From positions 1 through 37,060 of the forward strand of contig CACZVR010000016.1 of NCBI GenBank assembly GCA_902784675.1: a stretch of 37,060 nt of DNA, read 5' to 3'. Positions 16,214 through 25,181 of this stretch are shown here, piece by piece. The position numbers were made by a program, and so were the translations under genes. Each line of letters begins with the position of its first letter. Within the stretch, counting starts at the first letter, position 1. Below the pieces are notes generated by a model. The model worked only from the letters and a program-made list of their open reading frames with translations. It searched no databases and had not been told where the DNA came from. Origin of the DNA: an uncultured Bacteroidales bacterium. GTDB taxonomy: Bacteria; Bacteroidota; Bacteroidia; Bacteroidales; Muribaculaceae.

Positions 16214-16966
16214 TTAGTCCAGGAGTTGGGCGATGGTGGCTTGGACGCGTTGGGCGGTGGTGTAGTCGAGGGCGGCCTCGTTGGTGCCAGGACGTCCCAT
16301 GTAGAGATTAGGATTGACATACTGCATCGCGCTGGGGCGTGGCTCGCGGCCCGAAAAATGAAATTCCTTGAGATTTGTCGCCTCATGCAACTGGCGGATG
16401 TTCTGCTCGGTCACGCCGCTGCCTGCCATGAGGATGATGCGTCCCGCAGCCTGGCGGTTGAGACGGGCGAGCAGTTCGGCGCCCTGTATGGCCTTGGGTT
16501 GCTGTCCCGAGGTGAGGATGCGGTCAAATCCCAAGTCGATGATGTCTTCCAATGCTTTGAAGGGGTCAGCAGCGCGGTCAAAGGCACGGTGACAGGTCAC
16601 ACTCATCCCCTTGCTGCATTCCATCAGGTAGCGGTTTTTCTCCATGTCGATGGAGCCATCGGCCTTGAGGCATCCGAAGACCACTCCATCCACACCCAGA
16701 TCGCGGCACACGGCAATGTCGGCCGCCATGCGTTCCACCTCGAGGTCGGTGTAAAGGAAGTCACCGCCACGGGGACGGATGATCACATGCAGACGCGTTG
16801 CCGTCAACACACGTCGCGCCACCTTGATTTCGCCATAACTGGGCGTTGTGCCACCCTCGGGGATGCCTGCACACAGTTCCACACGGTCGGCTCCCCCTTC
16901 CTGTGCCGCCAAGCAGGATTCCACCCCATTGGCGCACACTTCAACCATAAAATCCTCTCTGTTCAT
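16214..16966 (-). CDS. cutC: CutC-family protein (copper homeostasis annotation)
   Basis: 250 aa, a TIM-barrel protein of the CutC family. Typical motifs: VEVCANGVESCLAAQEGGAD, RVELCAGIPEGGTTPSYG, HVIIRPRGGDFLYT, GVVFGCLKADGSID, VTCHRAFDRAADP and RILTSGQQPKA. Family members are labelled copper homeostasis proteins, but the biochemical role is poorly established. The start at 16966 gives six residues before the conserved MVEVCAN block; a start at that Met is also possible. The gene stands alone and is flanked on both sides by nonamer repeats. Confidence 0.93.
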   Translation of the reverse strand: MNREDFMVEVCANGVESCLAAQEGGADRVELCAGIPEGGTTPSYGEIKVARRVLTATRLHVIIRPRGGDFLYTDLEVERMAADIAVCRDLGVDGVVFGCLKADGSIDMEKNRYLMECSKGMSVTCHRAFDRAADPFKALEDIIDLGFDRILTSGQQPKAIQGAELLARLNRQAAGRIILMAGSGVTEQNIRQLHEATNLKEFHFSGREPRPSAMQYVNPNLYMGRPGTNEAALDYTTAQRVQATIAQLLD

Positions 16967-17062
16967 GCCTCAAATTGAATTAATGGGTCAAAATTACCGG
17001 TTTTCATTGGATTGCGCAATGGTTGAGGTGATTTTTCCTCGCGAGCGAGGGAAATGGAGGTG

Positions 17063-17098
17063 CTGGACATACTGGACGGACTGGAGGAACTGGAGGGA
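17063..17098 (+). repeat. Nonamer repeat array, four units
   Basis: CTGGACATA, CTGGACGGA, CTGGAGGAA, CTGGAGGGA: four contiguous 9-mers with CTGGA fixed and the last four bases variable. It lies between cutC and the GH20 gene, and is followed by AACGGA as at 16159. Confidence 0.9.
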
Positions 17099-17124
17099 AA
17101 CGGATAGAACTGAGGGGGAGAAGG

Positions 17125-17171
17125 GATTATAAAGAAAGCGGAGGGGTGGATGTTGAGTATCCAGCCCCTCC
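17125..17171 (-). terminator. Terminator-like hairpin after the GH20 gene
   Basis: Minus-strand RNA: GGAGGGG-C-TGGAT, 7-nt loop, ATCCACCCCTCC (12 bp with one bulge), then CTTTCTTTATAATC. The T-tract is broken, so strength is uncertain. Confidence 0.65.
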
Positions 17172-17198
17172 AGTTTAATCTTTAGATGGTGGTATCTG

Positions 17199-19676
17199 TT
17201 ACTTGAACAAGTAGGTCGTCACGCTCTCGTGCCCGAGGTAGAAGGCCTTGGCCTTGATGACCTGGGGTTGGGTCTTGACGGGCACAGGTGCCGTCCAACG
17301 GGGAGAGTCCATGGTGGGCTCACTGCCGTCGAGGGTGTAGGTGACCATTTCACCAGGGTATTGGGTGTTGATGTGCAACTTGCCGTCAATCATCTTGATG
17401 CCCGGAGGTCCCACACGGAAGTTGTAGCCCATGCCCTTGAGCAGTGGCAATTCGCGAGTGCCGATTTTGAGGTTGTACTGGTGACGCGCCTCGTTATAGG
17501 CCACGGTGTTGCTCAAGTCCTTGCTCCACTCGGGGACAGCGTTCCAACCGCGATCGCTCACACCCATCATCTTGGGCAACATCAGGTACTGCACCTCGTC
17601 GAAGGAACGGAGTGTCTCGCCCCACAACTGTGCTTGGACACCCAGGATGTTCTCGGGTTTTTCAAGTTTGATTTTTCCTGAGGCTGCTGTAGTGATGTCG
17701 ATGGGAGTGCCGTCAACAGCGGTGCGGGCGCTGGCGTAGATGTTGGCAGGCAGAGCGCTCCAAGCATCGATTTCATCAACCTTGCCACCCCAGTGCAGAC
17801 CCTGCTCGTTCTGGTGCCAGCTGTAGCCCATGTCCATGTAGAAGTTGGTCACATTGGAAAGGATGACGGGATAACCGTCGTTAGCCAGACGGTAGGGCAC
17901 GTCGCTGCGCGAGCCCACTGTGCTCCATGCATTCACGCCAGCGATGCGTGGTGTCATCACCGCATTATACTCAGGGGTGTTGTCAAGACCGATTTCTTGC
18001 CAGCCCTCGATGCGGATTTTGCGTGCCTCGAGCATGGCGCTGATGCGTTTCAGGAAATAGGCATGCACGTCGTGCTGGTTCTTGAGGCCCTCGCGCTGCA
18101 TGAGCGCCTGCACGTCGGGGCTCTTGTCCCACGCGCCACGGGCCACCTCGTCGCCGCCCAGGTGAACGACTTCGAGTTTGAGGCCAGCCTCCTTATACAT
18201 CTTTTGCAACTCCTCGACCACACGGTCGATGAAACGGTACACATCATCGCTTGCCACGTTGAGCACGTTGTCGTGATAGTTCTGGGCCGAGGTATAGACC
18301 GAGGTGTTCTTTTCGTCCCACAGGCGGAACTGTTCGGCACCGGGATTGCTCATGGCGCGGTTTTTCATCGCCACGATGGCTGCGCGGGCATGGCCAGGAG
18401 TCTCAATCTCGGGGATGATGTTCACGCCACGCTGCCAGGCATAGCGCAACAGGTCGATAAACTCGGCACGGGTGATGTAACCGTTGGCGCACTGTGACAG
18501 GTCATCGGGATTGCCGTTGCCGTCAAATATCTGGGCCAAGAAGCCTTTCTCGTCAAGTGTGGCGCCACGTCGAGAAGCCACTTGCGTCAACTCGGGGAAA
18601 CCGGGAATCTCCAGTCGCCAAGCCTCGTCGTCGGTGAAGTGGAACTGCAGGTAGTTCATCTTGTAGTAGGCCATCATGTCGATGAAGCGCTTGAGATCGT
18701 TGGGGCCCGCAACAAAGTTGCGTGCGATGTCGAAGTGGACACCACGATAGCGCAAGTCGGGCCAATCGATGATGAAGCAATTCTGCAAGCGGTGTCCCTT
18801 GCTGTGGTCGAGTGCCGAAATCAAGGTTTTCACACCATTCATCAGGGCCGTTTGGGTGGAGCCCAAGATGGTGATGGTGCCGTCGTGCACACGCAGGCTG
18901 TAGTACTCGCGGTTGGTACTCATCTTCTTGTCAAGCAAGAGTTTGATGACCGTTTTCTGTCCACTGGAGACATAGATGCCGCGTTTCTTCAACTCCTCGG
19001 TGAGCAAGCGCTTGGCCCGGCTGTAGCCGCCCCACTGGAAGAACTTACCCGTCTTGATAGACACCAGACTGCCCACCGGTGTGAAACCATTCTCGATGTC
19101 CACCTGTTTGGGCGTGGGGAAGATGTCATAGTCATTGCCCGTGTAACCGTCGCCGAAGCCATTGATGGCCTCGTTGTAGGCATACATGTAGTTGCCGTCG
19201 GGGTAGGCCTTGTGGTCACGCCACTGTCCAGGCTTGTCGAGCGGAGCGCGCTTGATGGGCACTGCGATGGGGTGTGTCATATCACCGTTCATCACCATGT
19301 GTCCGCCAGCGGGCATGTAATTCTTGTTGATGAGGGCACCGCCCATCACCATGTCGATGACGAGCGAGTCGCCAGCTGCCAGCGGCTTGTAGTTGGCATT
19401 GGGACGAATGCGGTAATAAGTCGTCGAGATCTCCTCGATATCCACGGGACATCCTGCGGGCAGGGTCACCGAGCGCGAGAACTGATTGAAAAAGAACTGC
19501 CAGTCGGCTGCCAGCGGCTGCTTAGACACGTTCTTGATGACAAAACGCGAACTGTAGTTGTTCGCAGCAGTGTTGTTTTGTCCCATCTGCCAGTCAACAG
19601 CGATGGGTGCCTGAGCGCTCATCGTCAAAGCCGCCAGCAGGCAGACAAGAGTCGTCAATAAATAATTTCTCTTCAT
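17199..19676 (-). CDS. GH20 beta-N-acetylhexosaminidase (chitobiase-like)
   Basis: 825 aa secreted enzyme that removes terminal GlcNAc/GalNAc from glycans. Signal peptide about 1-21. An N-terminal carbohydrate-binding chitobiase-like domain (about 25-160) is followed by the GH20b domain (about 185-305) and the GH20 barrel (about 305-740). The barrel has RGVHFDIARNF, QFHFTDDEAWRLEI, IIPEIETPGHARAA and the catalytic pair Asp509-Glu510 in HLGGDEV, needed for substrate-assisted hydrolysis. The C-terminus (about 755-825, YTLDGSEPTMDSP) resembles the chitobiase C-terminal domain. The start codon overlaps the upstream phosphatase stop (ATGA), so the two are translationally coupled. Host mucin or chitin-type glycans are plausible substrates by inference. 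Confidence 0.95.
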   Translation of the reverse strand: MKRNYLLTTLVCLLAALTMSAQAPIAVDWQMGQNNTAANNYSSRFVIKNVSKQPLAADWQFFFNQFSRSVTLPAGCPVDIEEISTTYYRIRPNANYKPLAAGDSLVIDMVMGGALINKNYMPAGGHMVMNGDMTHPIAVPIKRAPLDKPGQWRDHKAYPDGNYMYAYNEAINGFGDGYTGNDYDIFPTPKQVDIENGFTPVGSLVSIKTGKFFQWGGYSRAKRLLTEELKKRGIYVSSGQKTVIKLLLDKKMSTNREYYSLRVHDGTITILGSTQTALMNGVKTLISALDHSKGHRLQNCFIIDWPDLRYRGVHFDIARNFVAGPNDLKRFIDMMAYYKMNYLQFHFTDDEAWRLEIPGFPELTQVASRRGATLDEKGFLAQIFDGNGNPDDLSQCANGYITRAEFIDLLRYAWQRGVNIIPEIETPGHARAAIVAMKNRAMSNPGAEQFRLWDEKNTSVYTSAQNYHDNVLNVASDDVYRFIDRVVEELQKMYKEAGLKLEVVHLGGDEVARGAWDKSPDVQALMQREGLKNQHDVHAYFLKRISAMLEARKIRIEGWQEIGLDNTPEYNAVMTPRIAGVNAWSTVGSRSDVPYRLANDGYPVILSNVTNFYMDMGYSWHQNEQGLHWGGKVDEIDAWSALPANIYASARTAVDGTPIDITTAASGKIKLEKPENILGVQAQLWGETLRSFDEVQYLMLPKMMGVSDRGWNAVPEWSKDLSNTVAYNEARHQYNLKIGTRELPLLKGMGYNFRVGPPGIKMIDGKLHINTQYPGEMVTYTLDGSEPTMDSPRWTAPVPVKTQPQVIKAKAFYLGHESVTTYLFK

Positions 19677-20173
19677 TGTGGTATATTGTTTTGTTGTAAT
19701 ATGCTGTCAAGCAGGTTGCGGCAAGCATCCTCAAGCAAGTCAAGCACCAGTTCAAAGCCCTCGCTGCCCTCGTAGTAGGGATCGGGGACATGGTCATAGT
19801 TAGGGTATTGACGGATGTAGTCGCCCATCATCACCACTTTGTCCTTCTGCTCGATGGTGGCAGCTCGGGCATGCAGGTCATCCACGTTGGTGGCATCCAT
19901 GCCCACGATGAGGTCAAAATCCTCAAAATCGGAATACTGCACGCGACGGGCACGATGGGTGAGTTCATAGCCGCGCGGCCGGGCATGGACCCGCATGCGC
20001 TTGTCGGGCAGGTCGCCGATGTGCCATCCCCCAATGCCTGCCGAGTCAATGAAAAAGCGATCTGTCACCCCCCTCTCATCGACCAACCGTTGCATCACCG
20101 CCTGGGCTGCCGGCGAGCGGCAGATGTTGCCCAGACAGATGAAAAGCACGCTGTATTTCTTGAGTTCCGCCAT
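19673..20173 (-). CDS. Low-molecular-weight protein-tyrosine phosphatase
   Basis: 166 aa cytoplasmic phosphatase. The CX5R loop is CLGNICRS (Cys13, Arg19), and the general acid is Asp131 in VPDPYYEG. Length and motif spacing fit the family, which dephosphorylates protein tyrosines or, in some bacteria, phosphoarginine. Its stop overlaps the GH20 start by 4 nt. The pairing with a secreted hexosaminidase has no obvious functional logic and may only reflect co-transcription. Confidence 0.95.
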   Translation of the reverse strand: MAELKKYSVLFICLGNICRSPAAQAVMQRLVDERGVTDRFFIDSAGIGGWHIGDLPDKRMRVHARPRGYELTHRARRVQYSDFEDFDLIVGMDATNVDDLHARAATIEQKDKVVMMGDYIRQYPNYDHVPDPYYEGSEGFELVLDLLEDACRNLLDSILQQNNIPQ

Positions 20174-20246
20174 TTTGAAGGTGCAATATTACAAAAAATG
20201 TGGGAATTTTGATACTTCGAGGAACGGTTTTTTCGTTTTTTATGTG

Positions 20247-20254
20247 TAACTTTG
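20247..20254 (+). promoter_or_regulatory. -7 box for the DUF5715-like lipoprotein gene
   Basis: TAACTTTG, about 100 nt before the ATG. A T-rich stretch lies upstream, but no clear TTTG at the right spacing. Confidence 0.5.
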
Positions 20255-20353
20255 CCAAAAGATTTGGCGAAGACAAGTCACCACTTGCAGAGCCAAAGAT
20301 GTTGAAACGTGAAACTACCGCCACCGTCGTGTGGATACTATATTAATTATTAG

Positions 20354-21112
20354 ATGAACCTGAACATCTTGCGCCTGCTGCCGCTGCTGTTGCTGATGGG
20401 CCTTGCCCTGGCAAGTACCACTTCATGCGGAAGCTGCAACAGGGGAGAACAACAAGATACCACCGCCTGGGACTACAAGGCTCCGCCGGCCATGCCCGTG
20501 AACCGCGCTTTATTGGGTGACAGCATGGGTCTCATCGCCGAAGCCGAGATTCATCGCCTGCCCACCTACATCGAGCAACGCCCGCTCAAAGAAATCTTCA
20601 ATGACAGCAATGCCCTGCAACTTGAAGCCGCCGAGAAGAACGGCTTCAAACCCGTGACGAGCCTGCGCGATGCCTACCGCATCGACAAGCCGTTGATCAG
20701 GATTTTCTCATGTGACGCCTACATGCTGGACGACTTGAGCGCCTCGGTGCCGTACCTGGTGCCCAAGGCGGCACAGCTGCTCAAGGAAATAGGATATGCG
20801 TTCCAGGACTCTGTCAAAAAGCGCGGCGGCAAGGCTTACCGCATCAAGGTGACCAGCGTGACGCGCACCGACTATAGCGTTTCGAAACTCATGCGCCGCA
20901 ACCGCTCGGCCACCGAGAACTCGTGCCACCGCTATGGCACGACGGTGGATATCAGTTGGGTGAAGTTTGACTGCTTGGACCCCAGCATGGTGGTCTCGCT
21001 TGAGGACTTGAAGAATATCCTCGCCGAGGTGGTGCTAGACTTCAGGCGTCAAGGCCGCTGCTACGCCATCTTTGAGCGCAAGTCGGGTTGCCTGCACATC
21101 ACTGTGAGATAA
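20354..21112 (+). CDS. DUF5715-like lipoprotein with an M15/LAS-like metal-site pattern
   Basis: 252 aa. The N-terminus is a lipoprotein signal: hydrophobic residues 5-20, then STTSC with likely lipidated Cys25. The body has SCHRYGTTVDISW (His192, Asp199) and, near the C-terminus, FERKSGCLHITV (Glu241, His248). The spacing H-x6-D followed by a late E...H recalls D-Ala-D-Ala metallopeptidases (SxHxxGxAxD ... H). Overall it resembles the uncharacterised DUF5715 family of Bacteroidetes. A periplasmic or outer-membrane-anchored peptidoglycan hydrolase is an inference from these residues only. A HAD hydrolase follows after 34 nt, probably in the same transcript. Confidence 0.8.
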   Translation: MNLNILRLLPLLLLMGLALASTTSCGSCNRGEQQDTTAWDYKAPPAMPVNRALLGDSMGLIAEAEIHRLPTYIEQRPLKEIFNDSNALQLEAAEKNGFKPVTSLRDAYRIDKPLIRIFSCDAYMLDDLSASVPYLVPKAAQLLKEIGYAFQDSVKKRGGKAYRIKVTSVTRTDYSVSKLMRRNRSATENSCHRYGTTVDISWVKFDCLDPSMVVSLEDLKNILAEVVLDFRRQGRCYAIFERKSGCLHITVR

Positions 21113-21146
21113 CAAATTACAATTATACAATAATCTATAACAACCA

Positions 21147-21887
21147 ATGACCTTACAACAGACCATCGCCCAGTACCTGGCATACACAGGTCACAAAGGC
21201 TTTGAAATCCAAGCCGCCCTCATCGACTGTGACGGCGTGCTCTATGACTCAATGAAGTACCACACCCAGGCATGGGTGAAACTGATGAAAAAGAACGGCA
21301 TCAAATGCACCCGTGACGAGTTCTATGAGCTCGAGGGCATGACGGGCAGCGAAATCATCAAGATGAAGTTCAAACAAGGTGTCGGCAAAAACATCACCGA
21401 CGATGAAGCTCATGCACTGTATGGTGTGAAGACGCGCTACTTCCGCGAGTTGGGCGAAGCGCCCGTGATGCCCGGCGCAGTGCGTGTGCTCCAGACGCTC
21501 AAGGAAGCCGGTGTTGACCGCGTGCTGGTGACCGGTTCGCAGCAGGACACCCTGCTGGAACGCATTGAACAGGATTTCCCGGGACTCTTTGGCGACGTCA
21601 GAGTCACAGGACATGACGTGCGCAAGGGAAAACCCAACCCCGAGCCTTACCTCAAGGCCATGACCAAGGCCGGGAAAAAATCCAACGAGTGCCTCGTCAT
21701 CGAGAACGCCCCCCTGGGTGTACAGGCAGCACATGCTGCAGGCTGCTTCACCATCGGCGTGACCACGGGTCCCATTCCCGAGAAGGACCTCTATAAAGCG
21801 GGAGCCGACCTCGTCTATAAGAATATGGACGAACTGGCCGCCGCCTTGCCCTCGCTGCTCGTGGCATTGACGCTCATCAAAGCTTAA
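21147..21887 (+). CDS. HAD-superfamily hydrolase (beta-phosphoglucomutase/phosphatase type)
   Basis: 246 aa cytoplasmic phosphatase-like protein. Motif I DCDGVLYDS (nucleophile Asp27, acid/base Asp29), motif II VTGS, motif III Lys in KGKPNPEPY, motif IV IENAPLGVQAA. The helical cap sits between motifs I and II, as in subclass IA. Family members hydrolyse sugar phosphates or interconvert them; the substrate cannot be read from sequence. It is likely co-transcribed with the lipoprotein upstream and ends at a terminator before aroB. Confidence 0.92.
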   Translation: MTLQQTIAQYLAYTGHKGFEIQAALIDCDGVLYDSMKYHTQAWVKLMKKNGIKCTRDEFYELEGMTGSEIIKMKFKQGVGKNITDDEAHALYGVKTRYFRELGEAPVMPGAVRVLQTLKEAGVDRVLVTGSQQDTLLERIEQDFPGLFGDVRVTGHDVRKGKPNPEPYLKAMTKAGKKSNECLVIENAPLGVQAAHAAGCFTIGVTTGPIPEKDLYKAGADLVYKNMDELAAALPSLLVALTLIKA

Positions 21888-21914
21888 ACTCAACCACTTC
21901 AAAAAACAAACAAG

Positions 21915-21964
21915 AAAGACAAGAAGGACAACGATAAAAAATTAATGCCCTTCTTGTCTTTTAC
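21915..21964 (+). terminator. Long-loop terminator after the HAD gene
   Basis: AAAGACAAGAAGG (21915-21927) pairs with CCTTCTTGTCTTT (21949-21961) around a 21-nt A-rich loop. Only a short T-run ends the stem. It lies directly before aroB and may act as an attenuator. Confidence 0.6.
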
Positions 21965-21979
21965 TCATCCTCACGGCCA

Positions 21980-23014
21980 ATGCAGAACCTGATTTTCACC
22001 AACGATGTGATGGACGCCATCGGGCAGATTGAAGCCCAAGGTGACCACAACTTGACCGTGTGGATCGCCGACGAGAACACGGCACGTCTCATCACGCCTG
22101 CCCCACCCTGCCTGATCACCATTGCTGACGGCGACAGCAACAAGACGCTGGAAACCGTCACCCGAGTGTGGGACGAAATGGAGTATATGGGTGTGACACG
22201 CCACTCGCTGGTCATCAACCTGGGCGGCGGCATGGTGACCGACCTGGGCGGATTTGCCGCGGCGACGTTCAAGCGCGGCGTGAGGTTCATCAATGTGCCC
22301 ACGACCGTGCTGGGTGCTGTCGATGCTGCCGTGGGCGGCAAGACGGGCATCAATTACCATACGCTGAAGAATGAAATCGGGACCTTTGCTCCTGCCAGCG
22401 ACGTGATTATCTCGACCCGATTTTTTGACACGCTGCCCATGCAAGAAATGAAATCGGGGTTTGCCGAAGTCATCAAGCACGCGATGTTGAGCGACCGTGA
22501 CGAACTGCTGCGCCTGCTGGACCATGATTTTAATGCCCCCATCAACCATGATGCCTTGCTGGAGCGGCTGCGCCGCTCGGTGCAAGTGAAGGCGGATATC
22601 GTCGCCCGCGACCCCAACGAACAGGGCGAGCGCAAGGCCTTGAATCTGGGACACACCGTGGGACACGCCTTTGAGAGCCTTGCGATGCGGCGGGACAAAC
22701 CCGTACCGCATGGGTATGCCGTGGCATGGGGACTGGTCACCGAGGCGGTGCTCTCACACATGCTATTAAAATTCCCAAGTGATGATGTGCATCGCTTGGG
22801 CTACTTTGTACGGGACAATTACCGTGATTTCCCGTTCACCTGTGATGACTATGAAGACCTGCTGGACCTGATGCGTCACGACAAGAAAAGCCGCAACGGT
22901 GAGATCGCCTGCACCCTGCTAGCCGCCGTGGGCGATTACCGCATCGACCAGACTGTCATTGATGACGAAGTCTCGGCAGCCCTTGACATCCTGCGCGACC
23001 TGTTGGGGGTGTGA
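21980..23014 (+). CDS. aroB: 3-dehydroquinate synthase
   Basis: 344 aa. It catalyses the second step of the shikimate pathway, DAHP to 3-dehydroquinate, with NAD and a divalent metal. Motifs: INLGGGMVTDLGGFAAATFKRG (82-84 glycines, Asp88; shown here in part), NVPTTVLGAVDAAVGGKTGI with Lys121, GFAEVIKHAML with metal-binding Glu163, then GHTVGHAFES and HGYAVAWG with the His ligands. Length is typical of Bacteroidetes enzymes. It converges with the DMT transporter gene, leaving a 30-nt spacer with no clear hairpin. Confidence 0.96.
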   Translation: MQNLIFTNDVMDAIGQIEAQGDHNLTVWIADENTARLITPAPPCLITIADGDSNKTLETVTRVWDEMEYMGVTRHSLVINLGGGMVTDLGGFAAATFKRGVRFINVPTTVLGAVDAAVGGKTGINYHTLKNEIGTFAPASDVIISTRFFDTLPMQEMKSGFAEVIKHAMLSDRDELLRLLDHDFNAPINHDALLERLRRSVQVKADIVARDPNEQGERKALNLGHTVGHAFESLAMRRDKPVPHGYAVAWGLVTEAVLSHMLLKFPSDDVHRLGYFVRDNYRDFPFTCDDYEDLLDLMRHDKKSRNGEIACTLLAAVGDYRIDQTVIDDEVSAALDILRDLLGV

Positions 23015-23044
23015 ACGGATTTTTGATATTATAAGCCATTGATG

Positions 23045-23971
23045 TCATTTCCAGTGCCAGAGGCGGGAAACGGCGTGGGTGATGGTGCGCAAGTGAAAAT
23101 CTTTGCCCAGGACCACCAGCATCACGGCGAAGAGGATGAAGAGAATGCCGACAATGAGGCGGGGTGTGAGCATCTCGCCGAAGACCATCACACCGATGGC
23201 CACAGCGGTCAAGGGCTCCAGAGCGCCCAAGATAGCCGTGGGCGTGGCACCCACATGCTGCACAGCCACGGTCATGAATACCAGCGACAGGATTGTGGGC
23301 ACGATGCTCAGCCATACGGCGAATGACCAAGCCCGAGGCGACGGCAAGGCGTGAAGGTACAGATCGGGCGAGGTGAAAGAATACAGGATTAATGTGATTT
23401 CGCACACCAGCATCGCATAGAACGTGACCTTGAAGGACGACATCTTGATGCTCGACTGATTGACCACGATGATGTAGATGGCATAGGCCAACGATGAGAT
23501 GATACACAGAAGGATGCCCATGGCACTGAGTGAGGCACCTGTCTCGCCCTTGTAGAGCAAACCGATGCCCACGAGCGACATCACGATGGCAACAACGGTC
23601 ATCGCCGTCACGCGCTCCTTGAAAAAGAGCGCCATGATCACGGCAACCATCACGGGATAGACAAACAGGATGGTCGAGGCGATGCCCGCATCCATGAAGT
23701 GGAAACTCTGATAATAGGTGATGCTGGAGGCGGCAAACAGGATGCCCAGCGAGAACAAGACCTTGAACTCGTGACGGTTCACCTTGAAATTCTCACGCTT
23801 GATGAACATGACCACAGCCAGCAGGATGACCGCGAGCCCGAAACGGTGGGCCAGCACGGTGGCCGTATTCACACCCTCCTCATAGAGCGGCAAAGCGCCG
23901 AATGGGTTAGTGCCGTAGCACACTGCCGACAAGACGGCACACAGGAGGCCGACGGATTTAGTCTTTTTCAT
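23045..23971 (-). CDS. DMT-superfamily (EamA) transporter
   Basis: 308 aa with about ten hydrophobic helices arranged as two EamA repeats. The first runs about 5-140 (with SITYYQSFHFMDAGIASTIL) and the second about 150-290 (with VFMTVAVQHVGATPTAILGA and LEPLTAVAIGVMVFGE). It is an inner-membrane metabolite exporter or importer; the substrate is unknown. It starts 35 nt after the GH53 stop on the same strand, with no terminator between them. The two are probably co-transcribed. Confidence 0.92.
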   Translation of the reverse strand: MKKTKSVGLLCAVLSAVCYGTNPFGALPLYEEGVNTATVLAHRFGLAVILLAVVMFIKRENFKVNRHEFKVLFSLGILFAASSITYYQSFHFMDAGIASTILFVYPVMVAVIMALFFKERVTAMTVVAIVMSLVGIGLLYKGETGASLSAMGILLCIISSLAYAIYIIVVNQSSIKMSSFKVTFYAMLVCEITLILYSFTSPDLYLHALPSPRAWSFAVWLSIVPTILSLVFMTVAVQHVGATPTAILGALEPLTAVAIGVMVFGEMLTPRLIVGILFILFAVMLVVLGKDFHLRTITHAVSRLWHWK

Positions 23972-24006
23972 TGTATCTTGATTTAAAGCCTATTATCATG
24001 ACAGGT

Positions 24007-25104
24007 CTAACGCTTGAAGCGGGCCATCTCGTAGAGGGCTGGCAGCGCCTGACCGTTGGCACTGTTGAACAGGCCACGATTCAGACCCCAATTGCTGCGC
24101 TCGAAGCGTGTGCCGTAGCGGTTTTCCTCGGGGTACCACCAGAAGAGACCCGTCACGTTGTCATGGCGATTTAACTCGTTGACCAGTTGGGCAGTGAACT
24201 CACGCTGTCCCTCGACGGTGCCGGGCAGGCAATGCGAGAAATCCTCCTCGCCACGGTTCACGCCATCATGCAGGTAGTAATAGGCGGCCTCGACGATCAT
24301 CACGGGCTTGTCGGGGAAGCGCTCGGCCAGCCTGTCAAGCGTCAGTCCCAGGTTGGGAATGGTGCCGTGCCACATGGGATAGTAACTCAAGCCGATGATA
24401 TCATAGTCCAAGCCGGCCTCTTTCAAACGGTCGTAGTAGTTGCGAGTCATCTCCCATTGGCCGGCCTTCTCGGTGTGGATGATGATGTCCGACGTGGGGC
24501 ACACCTCGCGGCAAGCACGACAGCCAGCCTTGAGCAGGTTGGTGAAGACGTCCCAGTTGTCAGGGCTCATGGGATCAACACGTCCCACGGGCCAATCCAT
24601 GCCGAAGGTGATCTCGTTGCCCACCTGGATGGTGGCGGGCACAACTCCTGCCGACTTGAGGGCGAGCAGGCAGTGACGGGTGTAGTGGTAGATGCTGTCG
24701 GCCAGCGTCTTGCCGTCCAGTCCTTCCCATCGCTTGGGCGTGAACTGCTTGGCGGGATCGGCCCAAGTGTCGCTGTAGTGGAAATCGAGCATGACCTCAA
24801 AGCCGCGGGCACGGATGGTCTTGCACAAGTCAATGACATAATCCAGGTCCTGGCAAACGCCCTCGTCATGATGCCGACCAGGGGCATTCTGCGGGTCCAC
24901 GAACAGACGCACGCGCATCATGTTCCACCCCTGCTGCATGAAAAGGTCATAGGGATCGACGGTAATTCCACACGAGTCCTTGTAAATCACACCATTGCGG
25001 GCGTTGGCGGTCATCATCGAGATGTCACCACCCAGCCATGACTGTGCCAACACGGGCAAAGCCACCGCGAGCACACACACCATTGTCACAACTAACTTCT
25101 TCAT
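24007..25104 (-). CDS. GH53 arabinogalactan endo-beta-1,4-galactanase
   Basis: 365 aa secreted enzyme that cleaves beta-1,4-galactan side chains of pectin (type I arabinogalactan). It starts at the ATG at 25104 with signal peptide MKKLVVTMVCVLAVALPVLA; the frame is open upstream, but only by running through a tRNA gene. GH53 signatures: GGDISMM, RVRLFVDPQ, VMLDFHYSDTWADP, the acid/base Glu164 in QVGNEITFGMDW, GLSYYPMWHG, and the nucleophile Glu272 in MIVEAAYY. The terminal region NRGLFNSANGQALPAL is typical. No SusCD pair or other galactan genes are visible nearby. It sits directly downstream of the tRNA-Pro terminator, with the DMT transporter after it. Confidence 0.95.
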   Translation of the reverse strand: MKKLVVTMVCVLAVALPVLAQSWLGGDISMMTANARNGVIYKDSCGITVDPYDLFMQQGWNMMRVRLFVDPQNAPGRHHDEGVCQDLDYVIDLCKTIRARGFEVMLDFHYSDTWADPAKQFTPKRWEGLDGKTLADSIYHYTRHCLLALKSAGVVPATIQVGNEITFGMDWPVGRVDPMSPDNWDVFTNLLKAGCRACREVCPTSDIIIHTEKAGQWEMTRNYYDRLKEAGLDYDIIGLSYYPMWHGTIPNLGLTLDRLAERFPDKPVMIVEAAYYYLHDGVNRGEEDFSHCLPGTVEGQREFTAQLVNELNRHDNVTGLFWWYPEENRYGTRFERSNWGLNRGLFNSANGQALPALYEMARFKR

Positions 25105-25135
25105 ATCGGAACTTGAGTTTAATGCTTGCAAGAAA

Positions 25136-25175
25136 TTAAAAAAGTGCTGATAATCATGGACTATCAGCACTTTTT
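25136..25175 (-). terminator. Terminator of tRNA-Pro
   Basis: The minus-strand RNA forms AAAAAGTGCTGATA, 9-nt loop, TATCAGCACTTTTT, continuing to a run of T. It lies 7 nt after the tRNA 3' end, and the symmetric A/T flanks would also stop plus-strand transcription. Confidence 0.9.
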
Positions 25176-25181
25176 GCGATG

